Positions 18,847-27,527 of a stretch of DNA of 64,000 nucleotides are shown in pieces (positions within the stretch are counted from its first letter, which is position 1; each line of letters starts with the position of its first letter). A model generated the notes under the pieces. The model was given only the letters and a program-made list of their open reading frames with translations. It was not told where the DNA came from and made no database searches. The DNA lies in assembly GCF_036026595.1 (NCBI RefSeq), contig NZ_JARZFX010000006.1, forward strand, positions 124,001-188,000, written 5' to 3'. The translations under genes were made by a program, and so were the position numbers. This DNA comes from Virgibacillus_P tibetensis. GTDB lineage: Bacteria > Bacillota > Bacilli > Bacillales > Amphibacillaceae.

Positions 18847-19081
18847 TAGATCAAGCACTTAAGGCACTTAAAGAGGACAGGGCTTGATGAGCTTGATGAT
18901 AAAGAGTCCTCACAGGATAACATTTTTTAAAATTCACTCGTATAAACCTATCTGTTGCTGATTGCTAGCAATATGTAGGTTTTTTTTAATTATAGTGGTC
19001 TATTTATTTCTCTTTTTGTATAAGTTTAATAGTAGGGATGCTAGAGAAGGAAGCATAAATCCTATAACAAGGGGGAAATCC

Positions 19082-20278
19082 ATGAGAAATCATAAATATC
19101 ATTCCAGTTCTCGTCCGAAGGCATGGAAAAAAAAGAAACCTTCTACGCTCACACAAATTAAATTAAGACAAAAAGCAAACGCAATGAAATCAGCAGCACC
19201 TGCAGGAAGCCCTGGTCTAAAAGAAATCAAACCATCCAAGCATAAGAAACCATACTATTTTAACAGAAAAATAACAGCATGGAAGGTCCCGGCAATTTTT
19301 CTGTTGTCTAGCTTGATTATCATTATTCTGGTTATCCCTACCTTAATAGTCATCCCATTTGGGAAGGATGAAGAAGTTCAAGGCACTACTTTAGAAAAGG
19401 AACAGGAGTATACAGCTGGCAATGATCCATCCCCATTTTCAGTAGCTGTCATGCGGGATGTATCCGACACGGTTGAAGATGTGCCATTGGAAACGTATAT
19501 TGCGGGTGTTGTTGCATCTGAAATGCCGCCAAACTTTGAAATAGAAGCATTAAAGGCGCAAGCAATCGCGGCAAGAACATATACGCTGTACCTTTTACTC
19601 CAGGATAATAACAGTAAAAACTATGACTTAACAGATACAGTAAATGATCAGGTCTTCAGAAACGAGCAGGAATTACAAAAAGAATGGGGAAGCAATTATA
19701 CAAACAATATGAGAAAAATAAGAGAAGCAGTAGCAGCCACTGAGGGTGAAATTATTACCCATAACAGCACACCAATCTTTCCGGCATTTTTCTCCACAAG
19801 CAATGGATTCACCGAAAACTCAGAAGATTACTGGGAAAATGAGCTCCCCTACCTGCGCAGTGTAAAAAGTCATTGGGATGAGGAGTCACCAAAGTTTCTA
19901 GATCAGCAAGTATTCTCGATAGCAGATGTGGAAAATGCATTAGAAATAGACCTTCCAGCGAAGCTGCCACTTCCTATTGAAGTAACGAAAACAAGCAGTG
20001 ATCGAGTGAATGAATTAATTATAAACGGCCACACGTTTTCTGGAAGAGCGGTTCGGGAAAAACTAGAATTGCAATCAAGCGACTTCACCATTAAACAAAG
20101 AAATGATCATTTAATTTTCACAACTAAAGGCTATGGGCATGGCATCGGAATGAGTCAATACGGCGCAAATGGAATGGCCAAAGAAGGTAAAACCTATCTT
20201 GAAATAGTGGATTATTACTACCAGGATGTAGAAGTAAGTACGGTTACCGATACTGCACCAACCCTCGTATCAAAATAA
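19082..20278 (+). CDS. spoIID: Stage II sporulation protein D
   Basis: Membrane-anchored lytic transglycosylase of the engulfment complex (with SpoIIM and SpoIIP), made in the mother cell. A basic N-terminal tail of about 75 residues precedes one membrane helix (IFLLSSLIIIILVIPTLIVI) and the SpoIID domain (VPLETYIAGVVASEMP, ALKAQAIAARTYTLY, GYGHGIGMSQYGANGMA). With the ATG at 19082 behind GGGGGAAA it has 398 residues, about 50 more than the B. subtilis protein because of the long basic tail. Confidence 0.95.
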   Translation: MRNHKYHSSSRPKAWKKKKPSTLTQIKLRQKANAMKSAAPAGSPGLKEIKPSKHKKPYYFNRKITAWKVPAIFLLSSLIIIILVIPTLIVIPFGKDEEVQGTTLEKEQEYTAGNDPSPFSVAVMRDVSDTVEDVPLETYIAGVVASEMPPNFEIEALKAQAIAARTYTLYLLLQDNNSKNYDLTDTVNDQVFRNEQELQKEWGSNYTNNMRKIREAVAATEGEIITHNSTPIFPAFFSTSNGFTENSEDYWENELPYLRSVKSHWDEESPKFLDQQVFSIADVENALEIDLPAKLPLPIEVTKTSSDRVNELIINGHTFSGRAVREKLELQSSDFTIKQRNDHLIFTTKGYGHGIGMSQYGANGMAKEGKTYLEIVDYYYQDVEVSTVTDTAPTLVSK

Positions 20279-20291
20279 ACGAGGGTTTTTT
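20261..20291 (+). terminator. Terminator of spoIID
   Basis: ACCCTCGT pairs with ACGAGGGT and is followed by TTTTTT. The left arm lies in the last codons of spoIID. Confidence 0.88.
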
Positions 20292-20526
20292 CATTGTTAT
20301 AATCCGCAGCAACTAATTGATCAACCAGCTAACAGCAGAAGTACTTCCTGGCAAACTACAAGATTAAAGTTTAGTATATTCCTTATTCAATAGAGCTGTT
20401 TTTGCGGAAATAATCATTTAATTTGCCCTGTTTTTGAGAAATAATGCATGAAAAAGAAAATTTTTTTTCATAAGATGTATAGAATTTCCTTTTTCTGATC
20501 AGAATGATTGTTGAGGTGATGATCTT

Positions 20527-21363
20527 ATGAATGAGGAAAACAATGGTGCTTCAAAAAATAAGTGGAGCCGCATTTTCCGGAAAAAGTGGTTTTTCCCAGC
20601 AGTTTATTTAACAATTGCCGCACTTCTACTGTCAGTGGTCGTATGGTATCAGAATCTGGATAATCAAATTCCAGAGGTACTTGATCGGGAGGAAAGTCAG
20701 GAAGCCAGCGATGAATTCAGCCCACATCCTGCAGATGAAGATGCACAATCAGTAATGGAGCAGCAAGAGGTAATACAAATGCCTGTATTGGACAGAGATC
20801 AAGCAGAAATCGTAACTAAATTCTATGATTACAACGCAGACCAGGAGGACCAGGAAAATGCTTTGGTTCTTTATAACAACCGCTATTATCAAAGTACAGG
20901 TGTTGATATTGCAGCAGCCGATGACGAGGCGTTTGAGGTAGTTGCCGCATTAACTGGTACCGTTACTGAAGTTAAAGAGGATCCGTTATTAGGTAATGTA
21001 GTAGTTATATCACATCAGAACGAAGTGATGACTTATTACGCAAGCCTAGGTGAGGTTCAAGTAAAAGCTGGTGCGAAGGTAAAACAGGGCGAAGTATTAG
21101 GTAGTGCAGGAAAGAACTTGTTTGGGAAGGACAGTGGAACACACGTCTATTTCGAATTAAGAAAAGATGGCAACCACATGAATCCAGAATTATACTTTAA
21201 TCAGCCTGTCAGCAGCCTGGATAGTAATGCAGAAGAAGCTGAGGCAAGTGAAAATTCTGAGGTTGAAGAAGACGAGCATTCGGATATGCTAGAGGAAGAC
21301 CCAGGTGAAGAAGAAACGCCAGAGGAAGATTCCATTGGTGAAGATGAAGAGTCAGATGAATAA
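20527..21363 (+). CDS. spoIIQ: Stage II sporulation protein Q (M23-like)
   Basis: Forespore membrane protein that binds SpoIIIAH across the septum during engulfment and forms part of the feeding channel. One membrane helix near residues 22-40 is followed by a LytM domain (GTVTEVKEDPLLGNVVVISH, GEVLGSAGKNLFG, GTHVYFELRKDG). The peptidase HxH motif reads HVY, so one zinc ligand is lost and peptidase activity is unlikely, as in B. subtilis SpoIIQ. The last 45 residues are an acidic Glu/Asp tail. Confidence 0.93.
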   Translation: MNEENNGASKNKWSRIFRKKWFFPAVYLTIAALLLSVVVWYQNLDNQIPEVLDREESQEASDEFSPHPADEDAQSVMEQQEVIQMPVLDRDQAEIVTKFYDYNADQEDQENALVLYNNRYYQSTGVDIAAADDEAFEVVAALTGTVTEVKEDPLLGNVVVISHQNEVMTYYASLGEVQVKAGAKVKQGEVLGSAGKNLFGKDSGTHVYFELRKDGNHMNPELYFNQPVSSLDSNAEEAEASENSEVEEDEHSDMLEEDPGEEETPEEDSIGEDEESDE

Positions 21364-21407
21364 GCAAGTACATTCATCTGATGGTTTTAACCAAAATGAA
21401 TAATAAC

Positions 21408-21445
21408 GAGAGGAACCCAGCCTTATGGCTTGGGTTCTCTTTTGT
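21408..21445 (+). terminator. Terminator of spoIIQ
   Basis: GAGAGGAACCCAGCC and GGCTTGGGTTCTC form a stem with a TTAT loop, followed by a T-rich tail. Confidence 0.9.
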
Positions 21446-21599
21446 TTTCTATAACTATTCATAAATTTGCATAATTTGTCGAAAGAAAGTTCCTGTTTTT
21501 ATCAAAAATTATGGTATTATAGTGAATAATAAATATACGATTTTGTTGATTTAAATTAATAGATTGTAGCTTGCTTTTATTACAGGAAAGGAGCCCCCC

Positions 21600-22613
21600 A
21601 TGCTTTTATCTACGCTGAACATGTCAAATAGAGATGAGCTAACATTAGAGCAGCTAATGGAAACTTTATCACAGGAACATACAGACCAAACGGTTATAGA
21701 GCTCTTGAGAAATTATTGTCTGCAATCAACTTCATATGATATTCAAAAAAAGGGTATGGAATTTTTGTATATTAACGGATTTTATGGTGAACTTCAGCAG
21801 TTGATTGATAAAAATAATGAGTCAATGCACTGTTCTAATAGAGAATGGGCAGCCATCTACCAAATCTTCATTGACCGAAGACTCAATCGATATACCCCCC
21901 AGGAATTATTTCACCGTATAAATCAATTTAGCTCCGATGAACCTGAACTAGTCTGTTTAATTGAATTTGCAAGAGTTACAGTATTTTATCAGATGAATGA
22001 ATTCAGCAACATAGGAAACTTTTTAGCGGTACAGCCGAAATTATTTGAGTCAATAGATGACAAACTGCTGATATCGTACTTTAATATACGGTTATATCAG
22101 CTTCTCTTAACCTATTACTTGACCAGGAATGAGTTAATAATGGCGAGAAAATATGCCTACCGAATATTGAATCATACAACGAATACGAGAACGAAGGTAA
22201 ATACACATATCAAGCTGGGAGTTTCTTATACGTTTGATACCTATCAACAGGGTATGTTTCATTTAAATGAAGCACTGAAATTATCAAAAAAGCATAATCT
22301 TACTGCTAACATTCATCTAATAGAACAACGCAATATCCCCTTTTTATCAGCTCACTTTAATCGAGTGGAAGGAATTACTTCGACGGACGAAAGTGAACAA
22401 GCACATATTGAAATTGCGAAGGGGAATAATGCAAAAGCATTAGCCATACTTAAAAAAGTATCCATAGACAGCCCGTTTAAGGAATATTATATGGGTTTAG
22501 CAAAACAGGATAAAAACCTCCTTCTTCAGTCATACACAAACTTCATTGAAAAAAGAAGTGACTACTTCTTCAGCAGGTTACCACTGAATGCGTTAAAAAA
22601 CTTCAAGCACTGA
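21600..22613 (+). CDS. AimR-like peptide receptor (arbitrium/RRNPP family) without HTH domain
   Basis: A 337-residue all-helical protein resembling the phage arbitrium receptor AimR through its TPR part: LLRNYCLQSTSYDIQKKGME followed by a helix ending SNREWAAIYQIF, and the C-terminal SDYFFSRLPLNALKNF, which corresponds to the NDKFLIRLPLLELEKM end of phi3T AimR as I remember it. The roughly 40-50-residue N-terminal HTH is absent, and no frame upstream supplies it. AAAGGAG precedes the ATG. A small exported-peptide gene follows 153 bases later. Sitting between spoIIQ and spoIIID with no phage genes, it probably acts through a protein partner rather than as a DNA-binding regulator. A Rap- or other RRNPP-type receptor is the alternative. 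Confidence 0.8.
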   Translation: MLLSTLNMSNRDELTLEQLMETLSQEHTDQTVIELLRNYCLQSTSYDIQKKGMEFLYINGFYGELQQLIDKNNESMHCSNREWAAIYQIFIDRRLNRYTPQELFHRINQFSSDEPELVCLIEFARVTVFYQMNEFSNIGNFLAVQPKLFESIDDKLLISYFNIRLYQLLLTYYLTRNELIMARKYAYRILNHTTNTRTKVNTHIKLGVSYTFDTYQQGMFHLNEALKLSKKHNLTANIHLIEQRNIPFLSAHFNRVEGITSTDESEQAHIEIAKGNNAKALAILKKVSIDSPFKEYYMGLAKQDKNLLLQSYTNFIEKRSDYFFSRLPLNALKNFKH

Positions 22614-22633
22614 AAATCAAGTGCTGTCAAACC

Positions 22634-22656
22634 GGGGAAATTGCTGTAATTTCCCC
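22634..22656 (+). terminator. Perfect hairpin between aimR-like gene and peptide gene
   Basis: GGGGAAATT and AATTTCCCC form a perfect 9-base-pair stem around GCTGT. There is no T tract, so it may stabilise or process the mRNA rather than terminate it. A second inverted pair (AGCACT/AGTGCT) overlaps the end of the receptor gene. Confidence 0.6.
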
Positions 22657-22766
22657 TCTAACCAACCAACTCAAAGATTTCTACAACACAAGCAATAATC
22701 AATTAAATATATAAGAGTGTTTAACTTTTTCAATAACTGTAAAAAAATTGATGAGGAGGAAAGAAA

Positions 22767-22889
22767 ATGAAAAGATTTGCATCTTTTTTATTGATTTTTG
22801 CAATTGTATTTTTAGTACTTCTAACTCCAGAGCCACTACTTAACGAAAAAATTATTCTTAAAGATCCAGGGCTGGGGGATATCGATTAA
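22767..22889 (+). CDS. Candidate signalling pro-peptide (AimP-like)
   Basis: A 40-residue reading frame with an excellent ribosome site (GAGGAGG, seven bases before ATG). It begins MKRFASFLLIFAIVFLVLLT, a basic start followed by a hydrophobic export segment, and ends KIILKDPGLGDID. Architecture and position after an AimR-like receptor match AimP, whose C-terminal hexapeptide is secreted and re-imported. The likely mature region is DPGLGD or DPGLGDID. I recall some arbitrium-type peptides starting with Asp-Pro-Gly, but this is from memory. Peptide cleavage is inferred, not seen. Confidence 0.65.
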   Translation: MKRFASFLLIFAIVFLVLLTPEPLLNEKIILKDPGLGDID

Positions 22890-23440
22890 CATATTTTACC
22901 ACCTGGGGAATATTTTAAAGTTAGTGCATAATCAGATTACAGTACCATTTTAGTAAAAGTATAAAATAAAATTTTATTCACTTTTAAAAGAAAGAAAAAG
23001 TTGAACCTCTTTATATAGATTTTAAACTGCTTTTCCTTGATACAGTGGGTTCCATTACTTGTTTCATCACAACATGTGTTTCCCTTCCATCACAGTTCTT
23101 TCATAAAATACTTCTTGTCCGCATTTCCTTAAGATGTAAATTTAATCATAAACACACCTGCTTGTTAATAAAATGTTACAAACCAAGCATTCAGAAATGT
23201 CTGAGGTGAGAGCTTGTGTGACTTTAAATTTACAGACACAACTAATCGATCTCTTTATGTACTACTATCTGCGTCCTTTGCAACTATCGGAATATAGGTG
23301 AAAGAAGAAGAAGCCTAGTTAAATTACATAGTCATTTCGCTGTTCCTTGAAAATCTGCCATAGCTAGGTAAGTCACAACAAAATTAACGCCTTGTCTCAA
23401 ACCACACCTCGGAAATATCCAACTTAGGGAGGCGAATGGT
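22890..23440. other. Non-coding stretch between the peptide gene and spoIIID
   Basis: About 550 AT-rich bases with no supported gene. A 33-codon frame from ATG 23194 has no ribosome site and is not called. The region must hold the spoIIID promoter, expected to be sigma-E dependent, but I could not place both promoter boxes at correct spacing. In phages the analogous position downstream of aimP carries the regulated aimX transcript. Confidence 0.5.
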
Positions 23441-23722
23441 GTGCACGATTACATCAAAGAAAGAACTATCAGGATAGGAAATTATGTTGTGGAGACAAGA
23501 AAAACCGTCCGAATGATAGCTAAAGAATTTGGTGTTTCAAAAAGCACAGTCCACAAAGATCTGACAGAACGCTTACCAGAAATCAATCCTGAACTGGCAA
23601 ATCAGGTAAAGGAAATACTGGAGTACCACAAAGCAATCCGTCATCTCCGTGGAGGAGAAGCAACCAGGAAAAAGTACAAACTGGACACGTCTGAAAAAAA
23701 TGAAGTCAAGCCAGTCGGATAA
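23441..23722 (+). CDS. spoIIID: Sporulation transcriptional regulator SpoIIID
   Basis: Small DNA-binding protein that turns off early sigma-E genes and turns on sigK in the mother cell. The sequence MHDYIKERTIRIGNYVVET is nearly the same as in B. subtilis, with the helix-turn-helix RMIAKEFGVSKSTVHKDLTE at residues 24-43 and the basic C-terminal helix (YHKAIRHLRGGEATRKKY). It starts at GTG, with AGGGAGG eight bases upstream. 93 residues. Confidence 0.97.
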   Translation: MHDYIKERTIRIGNYVVETRKTVRMIAKEFGVSKSTVHKDLTERLPEINPELANQVKEILEYHKAIRHLRGGEATRKKYKLDTSEKNEVKPVG

Positions 23723-24044
23723 CAGAGCTGGGACGAATTCTTGTAAGGAGGTGCTGCCTCATTCAAGGATAAAAAATGAAGATGTAATACATCCGCCTGA
23801 TCCTAAGAACCCACCTGCCACAGGTGGGTTCTTAGGATACAGCTTAATATAAGTACAGCAGTACGGAAACGCATTTTGTTGCAGCACAGAACTAGATGCT
23901 GAATAAGCCTTTTTTACGATTATAAATTCCTCGCCGTTTTTTCAAAAAATGGCAGTTAATTGTAGAGATTTGTGGTAAAATATAATATTAGTAGCATGAT
24001 GTTTAAATGCGAGATAGCAATTAAGGCTAGGAGGATATGTACCC
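23723..24044. other. Intergenic region spoIIID-mbl with candidate mbl promoter
   Basis: Holds the inverted repeat at 23800-23838 and an AT-rich region with TATAAT at 23981-23986. Possible -35 boxes are TTGTAG (15-base spacer) or TTAATT (19-base spacer), neither ideal. AGGAGGA precedes the mbl ATG. Confidence 0.5.
23800..23838. repeat. Perfect 18-bp inverted repeat after spoIIID
   Basis: ATCCTAAGAACCCACCTG is followed by CCA and its exact reverse complement. It is a stronger stem than most terminators but is not followed by a T tract. It lies about 80 bases after the spoIIID stop and probably ends or protects that transcript. Confidence 0.85.
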
Positions 24045-25046
24045 ATGTTTTCTAGGGATATTGGAATTGACCTTGGAACTGCCAACGTTTTAATTCATGT
24101 AAAAGGTAAAGGTATTGTTTTGAACGAACCAGCCGTTGTTGCCATGGACCGCCATACTGGTAAAGTTTTGGAAGTCGGGGAAGCAGCACGTCGTATGGTT
24201 GGACGTACACCAGGAAATATTGAAGCCATTCGTCCACTAAAGGACGGAGTTATAGCAGACTTTGATGTAACAGAAGCGATGTTAAAACATTTTATAAATA
24301 AAATAAGAGTTAAAGGATTTCTGTCGAAGCCCAGAATGCTTATTTGCTGTCCGACAAATATTACAAAAGTAGAGCAAAAAGCGATTAAAGAAGCGGCTGA
24401 AAAATCCGGAGGAAAGAAGATCTATCTGGAAGAAGAGCCGAAAGTTGCTGCAATTGGAGCAGGAATGGAAATTTTCCAGCCAAGTGGTAATATGGTTGTT
24501 GACATTGGTGGCGGAACGACAGATGTTGCTGTACTTTCAATGGGCGACATTGTTACTTCGGAATCCATTAAAATGGCCGGTGATAAATTTGATGTAGAGA
24601 TTCTTCAATACATAAAAAAGAAGTATAAGCTTCTAATTGGAGAACGTACTTCTGAAGATATTAAAATCAATGTAGCAACGGTGTTTAAAGATGCGCGTAA
24701 AGAAGAAATGGATATTCGCGGCCGCGATATGGTAAGCGGACTTCCACGGACAATCACGGTATATTCAGATGAGATCGAAGCGGCTTTACGAGAATCTGTC
24801 TCATTAATCGTACAAGGTGCCAAAACCGTGCTCGAGCGTACACCACCCGAACTGTCTGCGGATATTATTGACCGGGGTGTTATTTTAACAGGCGGTGGAG
24901 CATTAATTCATGGAATTGATCAGCTACTGGCGGCAGAACTTAAGGTTCCTGTATTTATGGCTGACGAGCCAATGAATTGTGTAGCCAGAGGAACGGGAAT
25001 TATGCTTGAAAATATTGACAAAGTTGAACGCAGGCGAGTCGTTTAA
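24045..25046 (+). CDS. mbl: MreB-like cell-shape protein Mbl
   Basis: Actin-family filament protein guiding lateral wall synthesis under the membrane. The actin-type phosphate 1 loop (DIGIDLGTANVLIHVKGKG), phosphate 2 motif (VVDIGGGTTDVAVLSMG) and adenosine motif (ILTGGGALIHGID) are all present. 333 residues, as for Bacillus Mbl. Position after spoIIID and before flhO identifies Mbl rather than MreB or MreBH. Confidence 0.96.
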   Translation: MFSRDIGIDLGTANVLIHVKGKGIVLNEPAVVAMDRHTGKVLEVGEAARRMVGRTPGNIEAIRPLKDGVIADFDVTEAMLKHFINKIRVKGFLSKPRMLICCPTNITKVEQKAIKEAAEKSGGKKIYLEEEPKVAAIGAGMEIFQPSGNMVVDIGGGTTDVAVLSMGDIVTSESIKMAGDKFDVEILQYIKKKYKLLIGERTSEDIKINVATVFKDARKEEMDIRGRDMVSGLPRTITVYSDEIEAALRESVSLIVQGAKTVLERTPPELSADIIDRGVILTGGGALIHGIDQLLAAELKVPVFMADEPMNCVARGTGIMLENIDKVERRRVV

Positions 25047-25229
25047 TACTTCCCGGACTTTCCAGTCTGCTTACGAAACTTTCACTGCAGGAAGATGGGA
25101 AGGATGAACCGGTACTGCGCTGATCAGCCTGCGTATTTAAAAAACGTCAAATGACATCTAGTCAGATATTACCCGGATTTTTAAAAAATAAACCTGATAA
25201 TAGAAAAATTCATAAAGGAGGGAAGCGTC

Positions 25230-26033
25230 TTGTTAAGAGGTTTTTATACTGCAGCGAGTGGAATGATTGCACAGCAGCGTCATCAGGAAGCATTATCAAA
25301 TAATATTGCTAATGCAAATACACCTGGATATAAAGCGGATCAGGCATCCTTACGTGCATTTCCGGAAATGCTGATTCAACAAATGGGAAAAAAGAACATT
25401 CCGACAACACAAGGGATTAACTTACCTGTTCAAAATCCAATTGGATCATTGAACACAGGCGTATACGTACATGAAACAGCACCAAACTATGTTCAGGGTG
25501 ATGTTAGAGAAACAGGACTTACAACAGATATGGCATTGGTAAATGGTGTTATACCAGACGAAACAGGAAGTCTGTTTTTTACAGTGCAAAATGAGGCTGG
25601 AGAAGTGCGCTACACTAGAAATGGTAATTTCACGGTGGATGGGCAAGGAGCATTGGTTACAAACCAGGGCTATTATGTTTTGGATCAGGCTGGTAATCAA
25701 ATCCAGACAGATGGTATGGAATTTATCGTTACACAGGACGGTTTCCTTCAAACAGAAGATCAGGCAATTCTACTGGGTATTGCCTATACGGATAACGCGA
25801 ATGATTTCGTGAAAGAGGGAAATGACCTTTTCAACGGAGAAGCCGGTGCTGTGCCTGCAGGTGCTACCTTTACCGTCCAACAGGGATTTTTAGAACAATC
25901 TAATGTGGACTCTCTGCAATCAATGACACAAATGATGGAATCCTACCGCATGTTTGAAACAAATCAGCGTGTTTTAAAAGCGTATGATGAGAGTATGGGG
26001 AAGGCAGTTAGTGAAATAGGCCGACTCGGCTAG
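25230..26033 (+). CDS. flhO: Flagellar basal-body rod/hook protein FlhO
   Basis: FlgF/FlgG-family rod component. The N-terminal rod motif (LRGFYTAASGMIAQQRHQE, LSNNIANANTPGYKAD) and the C-terminal helix (QSMTQMMESYRMFETNQRVLKAYD) are conserved. It starts at TTG 25230, with GGAGGG upstream. 267 residues. Paired with flhP ten bases downstream, directly after mbl as in B. subtilis. Confidence 0.93.
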   Translation: MLRGFYTAASGMIAQQRHQEALSNNIANANTPGYKADQASLRAFPEMLIQQMGKKNIPTTQGINLPVQNPIGSLNTGVYVHETAPNYVQGDVRETGLTTDMALVNGVIPDETGSLFFTVQNEAGEVRYTRNGNFTVDGQGALVTNQGYYVLDQAGNQIQTDGMEFIVTQDGFLQTEDQAILLGIAYTDNANDFVKEGNDLFNGEAGAVPAGATFTVQQGFLEQSNVDSLQSMTQMMESYRMFETNQRVLKAYDESMGKAVSEIGRLG

Positions 26034-26043
26034 GGGGGATCTT

Positions 26044-26874
26044 ATGTCAAGAACGATGATACAAGCAGCAGTTACAATGAATCAACTTCAGAATAAGCTG
26101 GATTTAATTGGTCAGAACATGGCGAACACCCAAACAACAGGCTATAAACATCGCCAGGCAGACTTTTCTTCATTGTTATTTCAGCAAATTAATAATATGA
26201 CAGATCCAGCCAACGCGGAAGGTCGCCTTACTCCAGATGGTGTGCGCATCGGTTCAGGAGCTAAGCTTGGATCTGTGAACAGTAATTTTTCTTTGGGAGC
26301 AATAGCAGAGACGGGAAGGGTACTGGATACAGCCTTACTTGGTGAAAATCATTTCTTTCAAATTCAAGTAACTGAAAATGATGTGCAGGAAACACGCTAT
26401 ACACGTGATGGAGCATTTTACCTGAACCCGGTTAATAATAATCAGTCTGTCATGCTTACAACAGGTGATGGGAATCCTGTCTTAGGAGAAAATGGGCCGA
26501 TCGTCATTGCAGAAGGTTTTGATTCCATTACTATCAACGCCAACGGACAAATCAGCGTAGAGCGTGGCAACCAAACGGAGATTGCCGGTAACATAGCTGT
26601 AGTTGAAGCTGTTCGACCACGTCTACTGGAATCTGCTGGACAGAATGCATTCCGATTACCTGATTTGGCTGAACTGGGCTATAACATGGGTGAAATCATT
26701 CAGGCTGCTGCCCAGAATACAAACGTATTGAAAAGCGGCGCGTTAGAGAGCTCTAATGTGGATATTTCACAGCAGATGACAGATATGATTATGGCCCAAC
26801 GGTCTTACCAATATAATGCAAGAACTATTTCTATGGGAGATCAAATGCAGGGATTAATAAATCAATTGCGTTAA
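26044..26874 (+). CDS. flhP: Flagellar basal-body rod/hook protein FlhP
   Basis: Second FlgF/FlgG-family protein, required for hook growth in B. subtilis. Starts MSRTMIQAAVTMNQLQNKLD with QNMANTQTTGYKHRQADFSS, ends with VDISQQMTDMIMAQRSYQYNARTIS. 276 residues. AGGGGGG ribosome site overlaps the end of flhO, suggesting co-expression. Confidence 0.93.
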   Translation: MSRTMIQAAVTMNQLQNKLDLIGQNMANTQTTGYKHRQADFSSLLFQQINNMTDPANAEGRLTPDGVRIGSGAKLGSVNSNFSLGAIAETGRVLDTALLGENHFFQIQVTENDVQETRYTRDGAFYLNPVNNNQSVMLTTGDGNPVLGENGPIVIAEGFDSITINANGQISVERGNQTEIAGNIAVVEAVRPRLLESAGQNAFRLPDLAELGYNMGEIIQAAAQNTNVLKSGALESSNVDISQQMTDMIMAQRSYQYNARTISMGDQMQGLINQLR

Positions 26875-26994
26875 AATACTAGATATGAGATCGTTTACTG
26901 TGATAAAATCTATCTAGTATTCCTAAGGTTATAAAAAAAGAACGTAAAAAATTGATCCATGTATTTTTTTCAGGAAATAAGGAGAAACAAAACC

Positions 26995-27366
26995 ATGACC
27001 ACAAAACAAGCAGAAAAAACAGGTGTTGAAAAGCAGACACGTAAAAAGCAGAAGCAGGAGAGAAATACTGCTGCTAAGAAGTCTGCAAAAAAAAATGAGC
27101 AGGCATCTGCTACTTCCACAACAGAAAAACAAACAAGAAAAGAACAAAAACGTAAACAGAAAGAAGAAAAGAGAAGCAACAGAAGGCCGAGACTTCGTAT
27201 ATTTCCGATCTGGCTTCGTGTGATTGTCGTTCTTCTATTTTGTGCAGCTGCTTTAATAGCTGGATTAATGATTGGTTATGGTGTAATTGGTGATGGTACT
27301 CCAAGTGACGCCTTGAAAAAAGACACATGGCAGCATATTATTGACATTGTTACAAAACCACAGTAA
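26995..27366 (+). CDS. EpuA-family small membrane protein
   Basis: A 123-residue protein: a very basic, disordered N-terminal half (many Lys, Arg, Gln), then RPRLRIFPIWLRVIVVLLFC, one membrane helix and a short C-terminal DALKKDTWQHIIDIVTK. This matches the family often labelled DNA-directed RNA polymerase subunit beta or EpuA (PF11772); true polymerase function is unlikely. ATG 26995 follows AAGGAG. Confidence 0.8.
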   Translation: MTTKQAEKTGVEKQTRKKQKQERNTAAKKSAKKNEQASATSTTEKQTRKEQKRKQKEEKRSNRRPRLRIFPIWLRVIVVLLFCAAALIAGLMIGYGVIGDGTPSDALKKDTWQHIIDIVTKPQ

Positions 27367-27381
27367 AGCGTACTTCCTATA

Positions 27382-27418
27382 GAAAAGCATTTCACCTGTA
27401 AAAGGTGAAATGCTTTTT
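27382..27418 (+). terminator. Terminator after the EpuA-like gene
   Basis: AAAGCATTTCACCT pairs with AGGTGAAATGCTTT, followed by a short T run. Confidence 0.9.
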
Positions 27419-27527
27419 AGTAATGGCTGTTTTCTATATTGTTGATTCGACACAAAAATATAGAACTGTGGCTACATCGACTCGCCCGCGATGTACGGGA
27501 AGCAAACAGTGATAAACGGGATGCTAT

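Noticed and set aside
20430..20526. Sigma-F promoter for spoIIQ
   Set aside because: GTATA is present near 20478, but no -10 box fits at the proper spacing, so I could not support it.
21600..22889. Prophage remnant explaining the AimR-like gene
   Set aside because: No integrase, repressor or structural phage genes and no attachment repeats; the surrounding spoIIQ-spoIIID-mbl order is intact.
23194..23295. 33-codon frame between the peptide gene and spoIIID
   Set aside because: No ribosome site, no signal or domain; chance frame.
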